Assembly: GCF_020382885.2 (NCBI RefSeq)
Contig: NC_058510.1
Span: 7,684,862 to 7,748,861, forward strand
Direction: 5' to 3'
Origin: Scatophagus argus
Lineage: Eukaryota; Chordata; Actinopteri; Scatophagidae
Length of the DNA stretch: 64,000 nucleotides
Part shown: positions 49,836 to 63,500 of the stretch, piece by piece
Layout of the letters: each line of letters begins with the position of its first letter
Numbering within the stretch: the stretch's first letter is position 1
The notes under the pieces: model-generated
The model's database searches: none
Told to the model about the DNA's origin: nothing
Seen by the model: only the letters and a program-made list of their open reading frames with translations
Program-made: the position numbers and the translations under genes

Positions 49836-50197
49836 CACGTTATTTGTATACACCCCAAGCTAGACCAATATAATTAATAAACATGCTGACATTCCCCCTA
49901 AACCCAGGTTAATGGCTTTTGAAGTTGATTCCAAACGGGGAACTATGTTTTCAAAAGATAAGTGCTCTGTGAGAGTTAGTAAAAGAACTTCATGTTTTAG
50001 GTTAAAAGCTACAACTTAAAAAGTGGTGGTACAGGCTTAAGAGCTGTTTGCAGTTAAAGCAACACTAATCTTTGCACTTTACTATCTAATCATTCAATCC
50101 AATGCAAGACTCTAAGAATCCAGTTAGAGAATATATCCCTTACATGTAGCACCATGTCAATAATCATTATTATTATTATTGATAATTATCTTCTTAC

Positions 50198-50308
50198 CTC
50201 TAATTGAGACACAGCGTGCAGAATTCTATATTTACTATCCGTGTTAGAGTAAGAAAAAAAACAGGTGAAGTGGAAGTGAGAACTGCTCTTCTGTGTGGTG
50301 TATTTATA
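50198..50308 (-). promoter_or_regulatory. Candidate gpr17 promoter and leader exon
   Basis: On the - strand TATAAATA (50301-50308) is followed about 100 bases later by a strong donor AGAG|GTAAGAAG (exon end 50198). This fits a short TATA-driven non-coding exon joined to the acceptor at 49105 just before the gpr17 start codon. The motifs are seen; the assignment is inferred. Confidence 0.45.
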
Positions 50309-51567
50309 CACGCTCTTAGGTTCTCTCACACACACACACACATCACATGAGGCAGACTCATTTACACAGTAACTTAACAGGAAGCCAGAAACAGAAAATG
50401 AAAATCCAGACTCTCGGTGCATTACAAGCATGCAAGTCTTTATTTTTGCTACTCCAACACAGTTTTGTCTTTACCACATTGCTCATTTATAGTATGATTT
50501 AAAGCTTTACAAAAATGAGAGAAAACCAGATATTTACAAAATCTATTTGTGCAAACATAATTCTTCTTTTACACCACTCTCCTAAAGTATTTGAAAGGCA
50601 TGCATACAAATAAACTTTGGTATGTTAAAAAAAAAAACTACATATTTTCTTAGTAGAAGCATCTATGTACACGTGGTAGAACCAATTAATCGCCTTGTTT
50701 TTTTAGTACAGTTTATATTTAGACAACAATATATGTTAACTTAACAAACCAAGACCAGCAGTACAAACCCTGTGGTCAACATTTCAGCCACCACACATGT
50801 AAATTCCCAAGAAATCTGTGACTGGGTTAGGCCTGAAGTTAGTCATTGAACAAGAACTTTGGCAAATAGGCACACTAAATGTTTTATTAAATGTTAAATT
50901 AAAACTTGTAGAACTCATGATACCAGTTTCACGTGTCCGTAAAATAAAATGGCAGTTCATATGGGTGAAAAACAAGGAAATACTCTTAGAAAACAAAACT
51001 TAACAAAGAATCAAACTCGTCTGTATACATCACGTATACATTCATAAAAGGCATTTACAAGGGCTGTGTTGAATGTCTGGCAACATAAGAAATATAGAAG
51101 ATTAAATATACTATGGTTATTCAATCTCTGGTTTGAAAAATAAAACAACATTTTTACATGGTACTTTGTGATTGTACATCAACTATATAATCCCTATTCA
51201 TAGCTACAGCAAGAAAAATAGATTTTCAACACCATGAGAGCCTTCCACTTTAACTACAAAGTGGTAAAGCTAAATATTGTTTTTTGTTCCATTATAAAAT
51301 ATTTTGTCAGAACATTTAATACACCTTCAAGATATCAGAATCAGAGAATCAAAGAATCAGAATCCAAGTACGTTTTTTTTTTCAGAAATGGAAAATGCAA
51401 CTTAAAGGAGATAAAAGCATTGGTGTGAGAATGCCAGTGTCAAATAAAACATGAATTGTGAGAGTGCATCGCTTAATACTTACTATTAAAAAACCCACAA
51501 CAATACAAAACTATATAAAATGACACGTGACCAGGTCTACCTGCTATTTGGAGGGGCGATAATGGGA

Positions 51568-54500
51568 CTAGGTAGTGTCCTTAGCTGCTGTGGCTGTTGG
51601 GATGCAGGATTTGCCGCTGCTGCCGTTGTGGGACCTGTAGCTGGTGAAGCTGGGAGTGTGTATGGTGCGGATGCTCTTTCCACCTTGGCCCAAAGGTGTG
51701 GGCGACAGAGGGGAGGGGGAGGAGGAGGAGGAGGAGGAGGAGGAGGAGAATGAAGAGGAGGAGTGCACTCGACCATTCTGAGTCTGCGAGGGAAACGAGA
51801 GAGCTTTACCTGTGTGCTGTGAGGGTGTGGGGAGTTTGAGAGATCCGTTAGACAGGGAGGGGATGTGGGAGGAGGGTAGGGAACCGGAACGAGGAGTATG
51901 AGAGGACAGGGTGGAGGACTTTGTCGCAGAGGAGGAGGAGGAGGAGGAGGAGGAGGAAGAGGAAGAGGAGGAGGAAGGGTTAACGGGATTAGTAGCATCT
52001 GAGTTTTGTGCAGACTGGGAGCTGCCTTTAGTAGAGCTAGGATAAAAAGCAGGGATTTTAGAGATGGGTATAGTAGGGGAAGTAGTTTTATGATCCCCTC
52101 CCACTCTTTTAGCACTTCCGTTAGCCTGCAAACAGAGATGCCAAAACAGATACTGGTTGTCAAAAAAAGAAATTTGGTAGAATTATACATATAAAAGGTA
52201 AGACGATGTTAAAAAAAACTACGTTATACACATAGAAGCACACTATGACTACACAAACATTAATATTACTAAGACACAACTAAAAGACACCAAAAACAAC
52301 ATATACAGAAGCTCTGCTTTTACAATGTTATATGAGAGGCGAGGCACATGAGACATGTTACCGAGAAACAGAACACTGCAGAGGTTAGACAGTGCCATGG
52401 CAGACAGGAAGGGCATCTCTACAGACTGCCTGTGTGAGAGGGATTGTTAGACTTCGTAAAGGGGCTGTGGGAGAAAATTCATATGGCAGAGATGCAAGAC
52501 GGGAAAAATTAGATAGCAGGGTTAGGAGTTTGAAGAGTGAGAGCAGACAGGGGAAATGTGGGCCAGTATTTCCATTAAATCTGATGGTGCAAGATAGTGA
52601 GTTGTGGTGAGGTCTTGAGTGTGAGGAAATATATCCTCATGAGGTTAAGAAGCTATGCAAGTAATGTTGGGTTTGAGCAGAAGTGCATTGTGAGAAGAAA
52701 GGTGCATAGCCGAAATGTCAGTTAGGTTTGTATTTTAACATAGTCATAAGCGTCCTGGGTTTTGGCAACACTGTTTAGGAACTCAGCTGTGAATGGAACT
52801 GGAGATGTGTTGACAACTCAGATGATGATAGGATAAGACTCCACTTTTCCATTTTTCCATTTTTTGTTCTTGTTTAGTCACCAACACAGTGAAACCATGA
52901 GCAGTGTGGACATGCAAAAGCATACAGTACAGTGATGTTATGGGGTAACAGTCAAGAGTCAAGCATGCCTTCTTGTCAGAGCGGGCTCGAGAGAAACATT
53001 AGCAGATCCACAGTTGCCACCATTGTGACTTCATTTTTTTTTCTCAAAACACTTTAAATCTCGTAGCTTTAGGTAGTCTTTTCCCCTAATAATACATGCC
53101 TAACGTTTTCGATTCCTACAAGTTTGTTTCCTCTAGTCTCTGGCAAGGCCCTACAGTAAAACTACCTGTCGGAACTGCCTCTGAGCGTCCTGCAGTTTTT
53201 GCTGTTTTCCTGCTTTGTCAGTAGTACCCGGCGACTGCCTGGACTTCGCAGACAAAGGAACGGGCATCCGACTAGTAGGGGAAGCGACACTGGTGTTCTG
53301 CAAGGGGATCCAAACGAAAAACAAAAGAAAAAATAAAACAAAAGAAAGAAAAAAAACACACACCATATAGGAAGTATGAAAAATCAAGGCACTAACAGGT
53401 AGAAGAACCTCAATTAAAACCTCAATGATCGACACCAGTGAAAGATCATGCACCCAGTGAGACTGTAAACCTTAAAGTCAATACACAGTAGTACATGCAG
53501 TCAAGAACAAGGAATTTTTCAGAGCAATCATCACGAGAGTCTTTGATGATGAGTTTGCCACTTGCTGAAAACCTCAGAGTTTTAGCAATGAATTGAAGAA
53601 GGAATATGGTAGCCAGGAACCCAACAAAATGCCACCCCCAATCATGTCAACATGATTTCACAGAGGGAGAAAGCCACAGGGGGCATTTCCAACCTTTCCA
53701 AGCACCTGTGGAGTGGATTAAGGATTTTATCATTTCAGTGGTTAGGATTGGAGTGAAGGTAGGTTGTAAACTGAAAAAGAAGGACCCAAAGCCTCTTGGA
53801 AGAACAAGAGCTAGAGAGAGACCTGTTGTACAGTGCTGGGGGCACTGGGGACAGTGGTGGTGGTAGCAGTGGTGGTGGTGGTAGTAGTAGGGATGACTAC
53901 AGGGCGAGGAAGGAGCTGAGGTTTAGTCTTCTTCTGAAATGAATTTTTGCTGGGTACCTTAGGGCCTGACCCTCTGGAGGTAGGGAGAGAGGAAGACCTC
54001 TTCAGCCCCACTCCTTCTGAGCTTTTCCCATTCCCTGCTTTAGATTCCATCATGCAGACTGGCTCGCTAGTGGAGTGTGGCCCCATCTCACTGATCGTGG
54101 TCTCCAGCTGTTTGATGGTCTGTTCCAGGCTGTCCAGTGTCTTGTAGGTGTTCTTCCGGATCTCATTTGTCCTGCCGAGGGAGTTGGAGGTCTGTCTCTT
54201 CAGTGCGGCTGAGCCTGCTACCTTGGGAGTGTCTGCCAAAGATTTTGAGCGTGCAATTTCAAATCTCTTTGCTTCTTTGTGCTGTCTGATAGTACCATCA
54301 CCTTCCTCCTCGTCTTCATACACAACCACCTGTAAAGTCTTCTTGCCTGACTTGGAGCCACTCCGAATTGCTTGGGTAAGTGCTGCCAGCTGCTTCTTGG
54401 GGAACTTAAACTTGAACTTCTTCTTACCATCCTGCTTAGTGTCACCATCTAAGTTCACTCCACTGTCCGTCAGTTCAGAGATTGAAGATGAAGATGAGGA

Positions 54501-57500
54501 TGATAAGCTAACATGGTCTGCAGTGACCTGTAAAGTGGTGGCCTTTTTGCCATCAACCACTTCGGTCCCTCCAGCTTTTACCTGCAGTCCACCATACCTC
54601 TCTGTGTCAGACTCCTCACTCTCCTCCTCAATGCGCTCTTCTGCTAGCATCCTGTCCAATTCCTCCTCACATTCAAAGATGGTGGACAAGCGCTTGTAAG
54701 CTGAGCGGATGTCCATGGGTTCATCAAAAATGATGATCACAGGCTTCTTGTTGAAGCCATTGTCCCCAGGCACAGCAGGATCCTCCTGGGTGTTCCCTCG
54801 GTTGGCGGCATTACCTACAGTAACAGTCTGGACGCTTCCTTTCTTGGCATTGACTAATTCCTGGTACTCGCCACAAGACAGAGCCTGAACTTTGGTGTTG
54901 GTGATCATAAATGCTATGTTGTCAGGGGGTGGAGGTGCCTCCTCTCCAGGTAAATCAGGACTAAGACTAGCCTCCTCATTATCCTCCTCACAATTATCTT
55001 TAGGTGGATCACTGTCTTCACTGAGAGTCTTTTTTGTTGGAGTAACAGAACTCGTAGGTGTCTCTCTTACAGTACTGGTAGTTGTGGTTCCCATAGGCTC
55101 GGGGATTATATTTTTACCAGAAGAAACATGCAGCTGGATGACTTTGCTTTTCTTTTTGTTGTTAATTTTGTTGAGGATTTCTCCCTTCTCCATTTCTGCA
55201 CTGGTCTTCAAGGATTCAGAACGTTTAACTTGCTTCTTTGGAAGTTTGAATGCTTTCAGTCCCACAGGTTTAGGTGATATAGGTGGAGGTGATTTTGGTG
55301 ACAGAGGCAGTGGTGGCTGATGCTGCTGCTGGCTTGGAGAATTGTCATTAACATTGACATTTGACACCTGTGATGAAGGCTGTGTGGTTTCTCGATGCTC
55401 TGTGGTTTCCTCCGTTCCAGGCAGAGGTGGCTGCTCTTTCGGAATCTGACCTGTCACATAATATATGACCTGAAAAATGAAGAAGTAGCTGTTTAAAATT
55501 CATCAAAATCCAAAATAGACATTAACTACATGTGTATATAATGTGAATATGTGAAAATCATGCATACCCCTTGGCTCTGTCGAACAGTAGTATTGCCATT
55601 TTCATCTGTATCTGGATCTTTATCCTCTCGACTGGGCTCTGAGCTCTGCTAGGACAGTGTGTGAGGGAATAATATTACTGCGCAACTGGTGTGTCAGGCT
55701 GCTGCTGATTAACTGTGAATTCATAAACATAATTGCAGTAGCATCTAGGGTGTCGACACTATGCTGGGCAATTACATTCAACAAGGCTACAGCATATTAT
55801 TTCCAGAACTGTTAAGACTGACTCTGGTTTTACACCATCTGACAGTACTTTCATATCCTGCTCTGACATTAACTACTTCATATTAAAATGCATGCAGGGA
55901 GAAAGAATAAATATTACTGTAAAGTGGCTTACAGCCAAAACTGTAAGCCACTTTACTTACAGCAGCCAAATCAGCTAATTAATGATACATAAATTCCCTC
56001 TTTTCACCTTTGTTTTTGACATGAAATGTGTCTCTCTTCTTGTGTCTATCTTATTTCCTGTTAAACTTTTTATATCCTGCTTTGTTCATGCAGTATGCAC
56101 TTTTGATACTATGCAAATCACTTCTTAGACTTGTACTTCAGTTAAACAAAAAAAACAACAAATTTGCAACATTATTTGATGTGCAGTACTTTACGTTTTA
56201 TTATTTACTAGTTTACCATGTACTCATAAAGCTGTAATCTGTTAAACACAGAGAGAATATAATGTTATATATAGACCACATTTTAAAAACCTGACTAATT
56301 GAACTAATCAAATTTGTTTCACAAGAACATCTTTTCACATAAATTGATAAAATCATTCATGTGTGTATTGTTTTACTTCAATGTTAAATACAATATAGGA
56401 TTGTGTTGGTAAGAGTAAAGCTGGGGAAACCAACTGAAGTAAAGTTGTGCAAAGACAAAGAGAAAAAGAAAAGTGATTCCTCAGTGAAGTATAAGTGGGT
56501 AAGAGTAGCATGCAAAGTGGCCAGACTGACCTCTAGTGAACCAAGTCTGCAAAAACAGGTTGTGTCTACAAAGTGACTTTTAACTGTGTGGTTTCTCTCA
56601 ATTGTCAGTGATTGGAGAAATATTCTTTATGATGATTTTGTATGAATAAATGTAATTAAAGAAAGACAGAAGACGATTTAATTGCCTGTAGAATACAGTG
56701 CCGAGGTCTTTATTGATTTAGAGGAAACGACAAGGGAGAATTAAAAACACATCATTGTCTGATTGAGACGCACAAAAGACACAGCATCTATTCAGAGGCT
56801 TCAATTTATGCAGACTTAATCCTGAAATATTCAAGCTGTGATATCCAGCAGAATCACAGAAGGGAAGGAAACTGAGGCAGCAAGGAAAGGTGGTTTTTGG
56901 AGGCAGCTGTTACAGGTTTCTCTCGAGCCAAAGCAAGGGTGCAAAAGTTGTAGAAGGGTTAAGACACAGCCATCGATTGTATCAGATAGTTGGCAGGGGC
57001 AGGCAGTTAGCTGGGTAGCTGCGCGGCGATGTATATTTTACCTTTTTCTCTTTGAGGGCCAATAAGCCCCCTGGTCTTATTTCTCTGATTTGTGGTTCGA
57101 TTCGAGTGGTGGGTTCTACCAAATTTTTCATCTCTACATCCTTAACTGTGCACTTCTGGAAAACCTGAAGAGTGGAGAAAAGTGAAGGGAAAGGGGGAAA
57201 AGGATTTTGAGGAGCGAAGAGGTTTGAGTATCTTCACCTTTGCCACAGCTGCAAAACGCCACACGGGACAAAGTTTGATTCATAATCAAGGAGTTTGGCA
57301 GCTGTCAGTGCTCATCATTTGCCACTTCAAGAAAGTCAACCACCATGGAAAGAAATGGTATGCAACCCACACCAGCAGTGCAGAAATCCAAAAAAGCTGA
57401 CATTACATGTAATGATTGTTTTCATTTACCTTCACGGGAATGTGCACATCTATGTGTGTGAGTGTTTATCTAACCTGGAGCTCTGCCATGATCTTGTCCC

Positions 57501-60500
57501 CTTCATCCTCCTCATCTCCAGTAACGGAGGCAGTGACTGGGGGAGGGGTGGCTGGCTTTGGCTTGGTCTCTGGTGGAGCCTTGGTGGGCTTGGTTTGGGG
57601 AGTGGGAGGTGGAGTGTCCTCCTCACTCTCCTGTTAGAATTTATGAAATGGAAGTGAATTAGTCATTACTCTGCCCAGCCATACAGTGAGACAACAAGAT
57701 TCTTCAAAGGTTACCGTAACTGTGCTCTAAAAGGTCTGACTCAACAAAGAGACTTATATGGATATGATATGAATTAGCTCACATATCTATGTGCTAAGCA
57801 TGGAGCAAGAGCCAGGAGACAATTAGAGTTAGCATAGTTTACAACAAAGTCTAAAAATATGCCTACCAGCACCTCTAAAGCTCCCTGTAAAAAACGTTTT
57901 CTTTATATTGATGTTTGTGTGCAATAATCAGTGAGCTTTAGAGGCACTGAAAAACATGTTTCTTAACTTTGAGAGCTGGGCCTGGCTTTTGCTCTAATGC
58001 GCAGACACAAGAGTGTTACGATCTTGATCTGACCTGAGTCGAGAAGGACTCCTTCCTACTGACGTAGACCACCTCGCCAGACCGTGTGGTGGTCATGCCT
58101 GAGCTCGAGCAGGGGTATGTCTTCCTTGGAGGAGGTGGTGGTGGGGACTTGCCAGACTTTTCAGATCCCTGCTTGGTAAAACTCTCATTGGGTGCTGGCT
58201 TGGTGGCAGTCTTGGAGTGTCTCTCAAGTGCGGGTTTGGCTGGTTTCTCCATCACAGGCTTTGGGAGTCTCTCAGGCCCCTTCTTGGCTGGTTTGTCTGA
58301 GTGAGGCTCAGACTGGGGCTCTTCTGTCATCAAAATTACAGAGATGTAGTTATATAGGGGACATATAGCAATGAAATGTAAAATGTGTTGTGTGTTATTT
58401 ATACTGTCAGCACATGTTTGAGTTTTGAAGCTACATTTGTGATAGATTTGTACCTAATGGTGACTCCGAGGGGTTGTGGGTGTCTGCTTGTTCTCCAGTG
58501 GCTGTAGGGTGCAATCCTGAGTTCTCTTCAATGTCTAGACTGGGAATGCCCTTCATCATGTTGGCCTGGGCCTCCTGGAGTATCTTCTCAAACTCTTTCC
58601 CATCATAATGACCCATGTTCTGCCTCCTCTCTTCCCATTCCTTCTCTGCTGCCTGCAGTGTTAAAAGAATATTATATATTTATATATAGTCCTAACTGTA
58701 AGCTCAGTGAGAATTTTTTTCCCCGTGACAACAACAAAAAATTGCTACCACAGTCTTAAAGGGCAAACTAATGTCAGAGTAACAAAGCTGACATTTACAA
58801 GATGCTAATTAGAGCAGCACATCTTTACGGTGCTGGATAAAAATAAATCAAGTCCAAGCAACAATTGGAAGGTGGATGAACATACCTCTATGGACATAGC
58901 TCTGTTTTTGCTCTTGTCCTGGCTGTTCTGGAGCTCCTCTATGACAAGACCCTGACTGACTGAGCCGTTGCCATTATTCACTGGGTTTCCATGCGTCTTC
59001 TTGTGACGGGTGGGACTCGGTGGATCCAAGGCTGCCCCCTTGGGAGATTCCCGCCCTTGACTCTTGCTCAGGTTGGGACTAGGGATGTGAGTGGGGCTTG
59101 GAGTGAGCGGTGGACTGGGCTGAGCTGTCAAGGCGGCGGACTGCTGGGACTGTTGCATGTGGACCGGGGAGCTCTGGACATGATGGATGACCACCGGAGA
59201 GGAAGGCATTACCTCTGATCTGATGGTGGAGCTCTGAGGCTCCAGCGAGGCAGATGTGGAGCCAGGCTGGACTGATGTTGGAGGAGCCTCTGCAGGGGTT
59301 TCTGCTACTGCTACCGCTGAACGGCTCACTGGCACATCAGCAGAAGGATCTGGTCCTTTCTGAGAGCCATCAGTAGCACATCTGCAGAGAGTTGGGAAGC
59401 AGTATGTGATAAATACTGAAAACACTGATAAATAATAGATCCTGAAATGCTTTGCTTGCTCAACCACTTACATTCTCACAGCAATAGCTAACTCAATTAA
59501 AAATGACATGGTTTAAAAAAATCCTAAAACTGATAAAAATCCATTTTACAACCAAAATTAGTAGTATCAGCATTCATTGTTTTTGTGATTTCTCATTCAG
59601 ATTGAAAATACATGAAAAACATAACAAACTGGATGATTAATGATGATTAATTCTGACATGACGAGTAAAAACACCACTAAAAACTATGATACAATGTCTT
59701 ACGGTTTGCCATGTTTTGGGTAAAAGAGTCAGGGAGGAAAAGTGAGAGAAAAGTCGAGAGCGAATTCGGTATCTGTGTCATATTAAAATGGAAATGCGGC
59801 TCTGCAGTGTCCACCAAATTAATGCACTGACCGGTTCAGTGAACGCGATGGACGCTACACTCCTCTGTCCACACGGATTGACCTCTCTGATGGGATGAAA
59901 GCTGGCTTGCCAGTACAATCTCCCATGTCACAGACCCCAGAGTGAAGCTCTGCGGAGTACTTTTTGTTTTCATCTTCAATTCCCCGTCTCCCTCTTTCAT
60001 ACCCCAGCACCTCTTCCCGTGATCCCCGCTTTATCTCCACTGACTGATATTTTTCTCTACCTTCTCAGATTGCTGAGTGAGTCAGTCAGGCTCTTGACCC
60101 TTTTCAGCATGCTGTCCAGTTTATGAGGCTCCTCCTTCAAAAACTTGACAGCTTCCACTTCCACCCTGAGCACAGCTCGCATTCTGGTTTGCAGTGCTGG
60201 GAACTCTCCTGGTGAAACACGCAAAGAAAGATACACAGCTATTGTTTTATGATGTTTTTGACCAATCAATCAATTGTTTGCTCAAGTTTGATTGCACAAG
60301 TTTTATTTTATAGCTGCCTACATTGTTATTTCTGCTCTGAATAACATTTAGACTGTGGTAATGCTACAACTGCAATGGCCAGCTCATTAAGGTACTGTGG
60401 CCCAACCTAAATATTCGATGATACACATTCTTATCTTGAAAAATACCCCAATAAACAAGTTAAGTCAGAAATACCATCACTTGATAGAAACAATTACATG

Positions 60501-63500
60501 GCCTCGAAAAGGCTGGTACAAGTGTATGGTAGGTGTACGGCCTCTACAGAGTTTAAAGGTTTGAACAATGGCTTAACATTGTCTCTGCATACACTTGACA
60601 CATTATAATATAAAGTGATATTTTTAAAAAAAAACACCCAAAAGTTATTTAAATCATATTGCCCAGTTCTGTTGGCTTATTAAGCAATAGCTCACATCAG
60701 GCTGTGATATACTGTGATTATATTATAGTTAATGGGGCGTTGTTCAGGGACTGACAACCCCCTTAGCTGTGATATAATCACTGTATATCACAGCCTGCAG
60801 TGAGCTATTGCTTTTATAAAACAGCTACCAAGTAGTTTCCAAATTACAGTTATAGACACATTCAAAGAGTTTTTATTAACATGTTCAGAAAGAATAAAGC
60901 ATTGTCCCTGCAAAGAAGAGAGATGTTAGCTTGACCTACTTACCAGTTCAGCCTTATCATCTGCTGTGTTATTATTATTTATTATTGTCAACGTTACTTG
61001 TCGTATGTAATCAGGCAGGACGTCTAACTAAAACAGTTTGGAAGGTTATACATAAATTGTTCCCAGTAGTTAGAATATTATCTGGTGTCTTACCTTTGAG
61101 GCCTGCCAGAGATTCTCCCACCTTCCTCAGAGTCACAGCTCCCTCCTCCACGTCCTTCAGGGTCACTGCTCTGTGTGTTGCAGCGGACTCTTTCTGCAGA
61201 GAGACTACATACTGCTCCAGCTCACTGCAGACACAGACAAAATGCACAGTGGAGAAGACAACCAGTTAAGAATCCAGTTTTCTGACAACAATCGGTTAAT
61301 AAATAAGGCATCACTGACAAATATAAAGTATATGCAGTACGTTCAAAAGCATACATAAAATGTTAATGGAAAAGTGTTCTAATGTAAATGGGAATGTTTT
61401 TGTTACACTGAAATTTATCTATTCGGGCATGATTTGATGAAGGGGTAAAAGAATGGAGGGATTTTAACAATGTGAACATTTTATTTACTTCTTACAAACA
61501 CCAGGGGGCAGAACACAATCATTTTTCTTAAAAATCGCTGGCAGAGGTGAGATCAGACTTTGGCACATGAAAAATCCATAAAAAAAGAAAAATAATTGAT
61601 TCAAAGTATGTGCATGGACTAACACTAATGACAAAAATTTCCACTCTGCAGTTCACGTTCCTGTCTACCTTAGATTGCTTAGTCCAGATTAGATTGGATG
61701 ACATCCCAAAACCACAAATGTTTGCACACTGACTGAGGGCTTATATGTGAGGGAGCACTTCCTCACATAGAAAACACATCAGGCCTCTACACAGGCATCC
61801 CAGCGCTCAGGGAAAATGGTTTCTCCGCAGGGAAGTGTGCCGTATGATAACATTGTGTGTAATCTTGGATACCATGAGAGGGACAAAAATGGTGTTTCAT
61901 TGTGGCCAGGTACTCTTGAGAAACACTCTTTTATAGAACATCCCTAAAGGGCTGTGGGAAAGGCAATAAGGAGTCAGTGTGTTAAATGTCCTGCTATGCA
62001 GAGGCCTGTTGGTAATAGGAATGATGATGTGAAATTCCAGCTGAGAACAAAGGAAACTGATTATCTTTTTATATCTCCCACAGACAAAAAAAAGAAAGAA
62101 ACAGATACAGTCCATCTCCACAATGTACATCTCTGTGCGTCAGTGTGTAAGAGAAATCCTTCCCTTATGAAATACTCAAGAATACACTTGAGGAATCATT
62201 ATGCGCTTTTCACTTTCATATACTTTAAAATATTATCAGCTGTCAACTGACATACCATCCTTTTTAAATTTCCTGGGACTAATCTGTTGCTTTTCAAGTA
62301 TTCCTGTCTTTGGATTATCAGCGAACTATTCCGCATGGTACCAGTTTCATAACTTAAAGTACTGAGCTTTTTTTTTTTTGTTGCCACAAAGTCATAAAAT
62401 GTTCCAAAATGTGCCCTCAGGTCATGATAGATTTAGTTCTCCTCTTGAGAGGGCAGTGGTTTTCACACAACATTCTCCCACTGGTTTTAAAACCAAGCAG
62501 CCCTAATTACCAAGCCTTATTTAAAGTGCCGGCAGCCATGTTTTGCTGACTCACAACCAGCTGGATACCAGGGGTAAGAGTGAGTTTAATCCACTGACTT
62601 TCACCTGTTTGCCTCCTCGTCTCCACAAGCTGCTATTGTTGTGTTTATTAAGACAATGCTGTTTGACCTTGCCTGTAAACATCCAAATAAAAGGATTCAA
62701 TTACTGATCCCTGTTGGCAAGATGAGGCAAGTGAATTAAAATAAGAGCATGGTGGTGAGAAGATACTCCACAGTTGGGTCCATTGTTCTTGTCTGCTTTA
62801 TCTGAGAGGCAGGCACTGCTTGCCTGTATGAACCTGTGGGCTGTAATTTGGAGGGCGTTGGCTTGTCAAAGAGTTTAGCGGTGAATAGTGTAGGTGAGCT
62901 GATAAAAATGAAGCCTTTTGGGGATTTCCTATAAATGGAAGCAACCTGACTGGAGCTGCATGGGTGTGTACTAAGTCGCCTCTAGGACTTCTTCAAGACT
63001 CTCATGAAAGGAGTGAAAACTCCAAACAACAAACATCCTGTAATGAATGCAAACAACCCAATCCATTTTATACTATACAAAACACAAAAAACTTACCTGA
63101 GTTGCGTGAGGACACGCTCCTCCAGACCTAAGTATTTGTGCCTGTCCTCTTCTACCAAAGCTCTCTGCCTCTGGACAGGGTCCTCCAGACCCCGCATGGC
63201 TTCTGCAAGTTTAATACTGATCTCCTGCTCAGCCCGCTTCAGCTGAACTCGTAACGCCTCCTGATTCTGGAGCTAAAGGGGTTGCACACAGTGGAAATGA
63301 AATATCAGAGGACCTGAACTAGCAGACGAACACACAAAGCTGTAGAAGATACTAACACGCTAGAAATTGATTAAAAGGAGAGCGAGTTCTCACCTGCAGC
63401 TGTCTCATTTGATGGAGTTGCATCCTGAGGTCAGAAACATTCTTCCTGAACTGCAGGAGGTTGACTTTGAGAGGAACTGAGATCTTGTCTGACGGGGATG

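Larger units (their letters stand above)
49083..51567. other. gpr17 upstream region and kiaa1217 3' UTR
   Basis: Between the gpr17 CDS and the kiaa1217 stop. The left part should hold the gpr17 5' intron and leader exon (about 50198-50275). The right part (about 50440-51567) is probably the kiaa1217 3' UTR, with TTTATT (AATAAA on the - strand) at 50438-50443. Includes a GATA-type repeat tail near 49795 and a (CA)n at 50330-50343. No further coding sequence seen. Confidence 0.5.

Noticed and set aside
51537..52190. 217-codon Pro-rich open frame on the - strand
   Set aside because: It overlaps the last kiaa1217 exon in another frame. The TCC/TCT triplet runs that encode poly-Ser read as poly-Pro/Leu here, which keeps the frame open. 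The Ser frame matches the known C-terminus.
54148..54699. 183-codon open frame on the + strand
   Set aside because: It is antisense to the large kiaa1217 exon, has low-complexity Ser/Leu composition and resembles no family. It is a shadow of a long coding exon.
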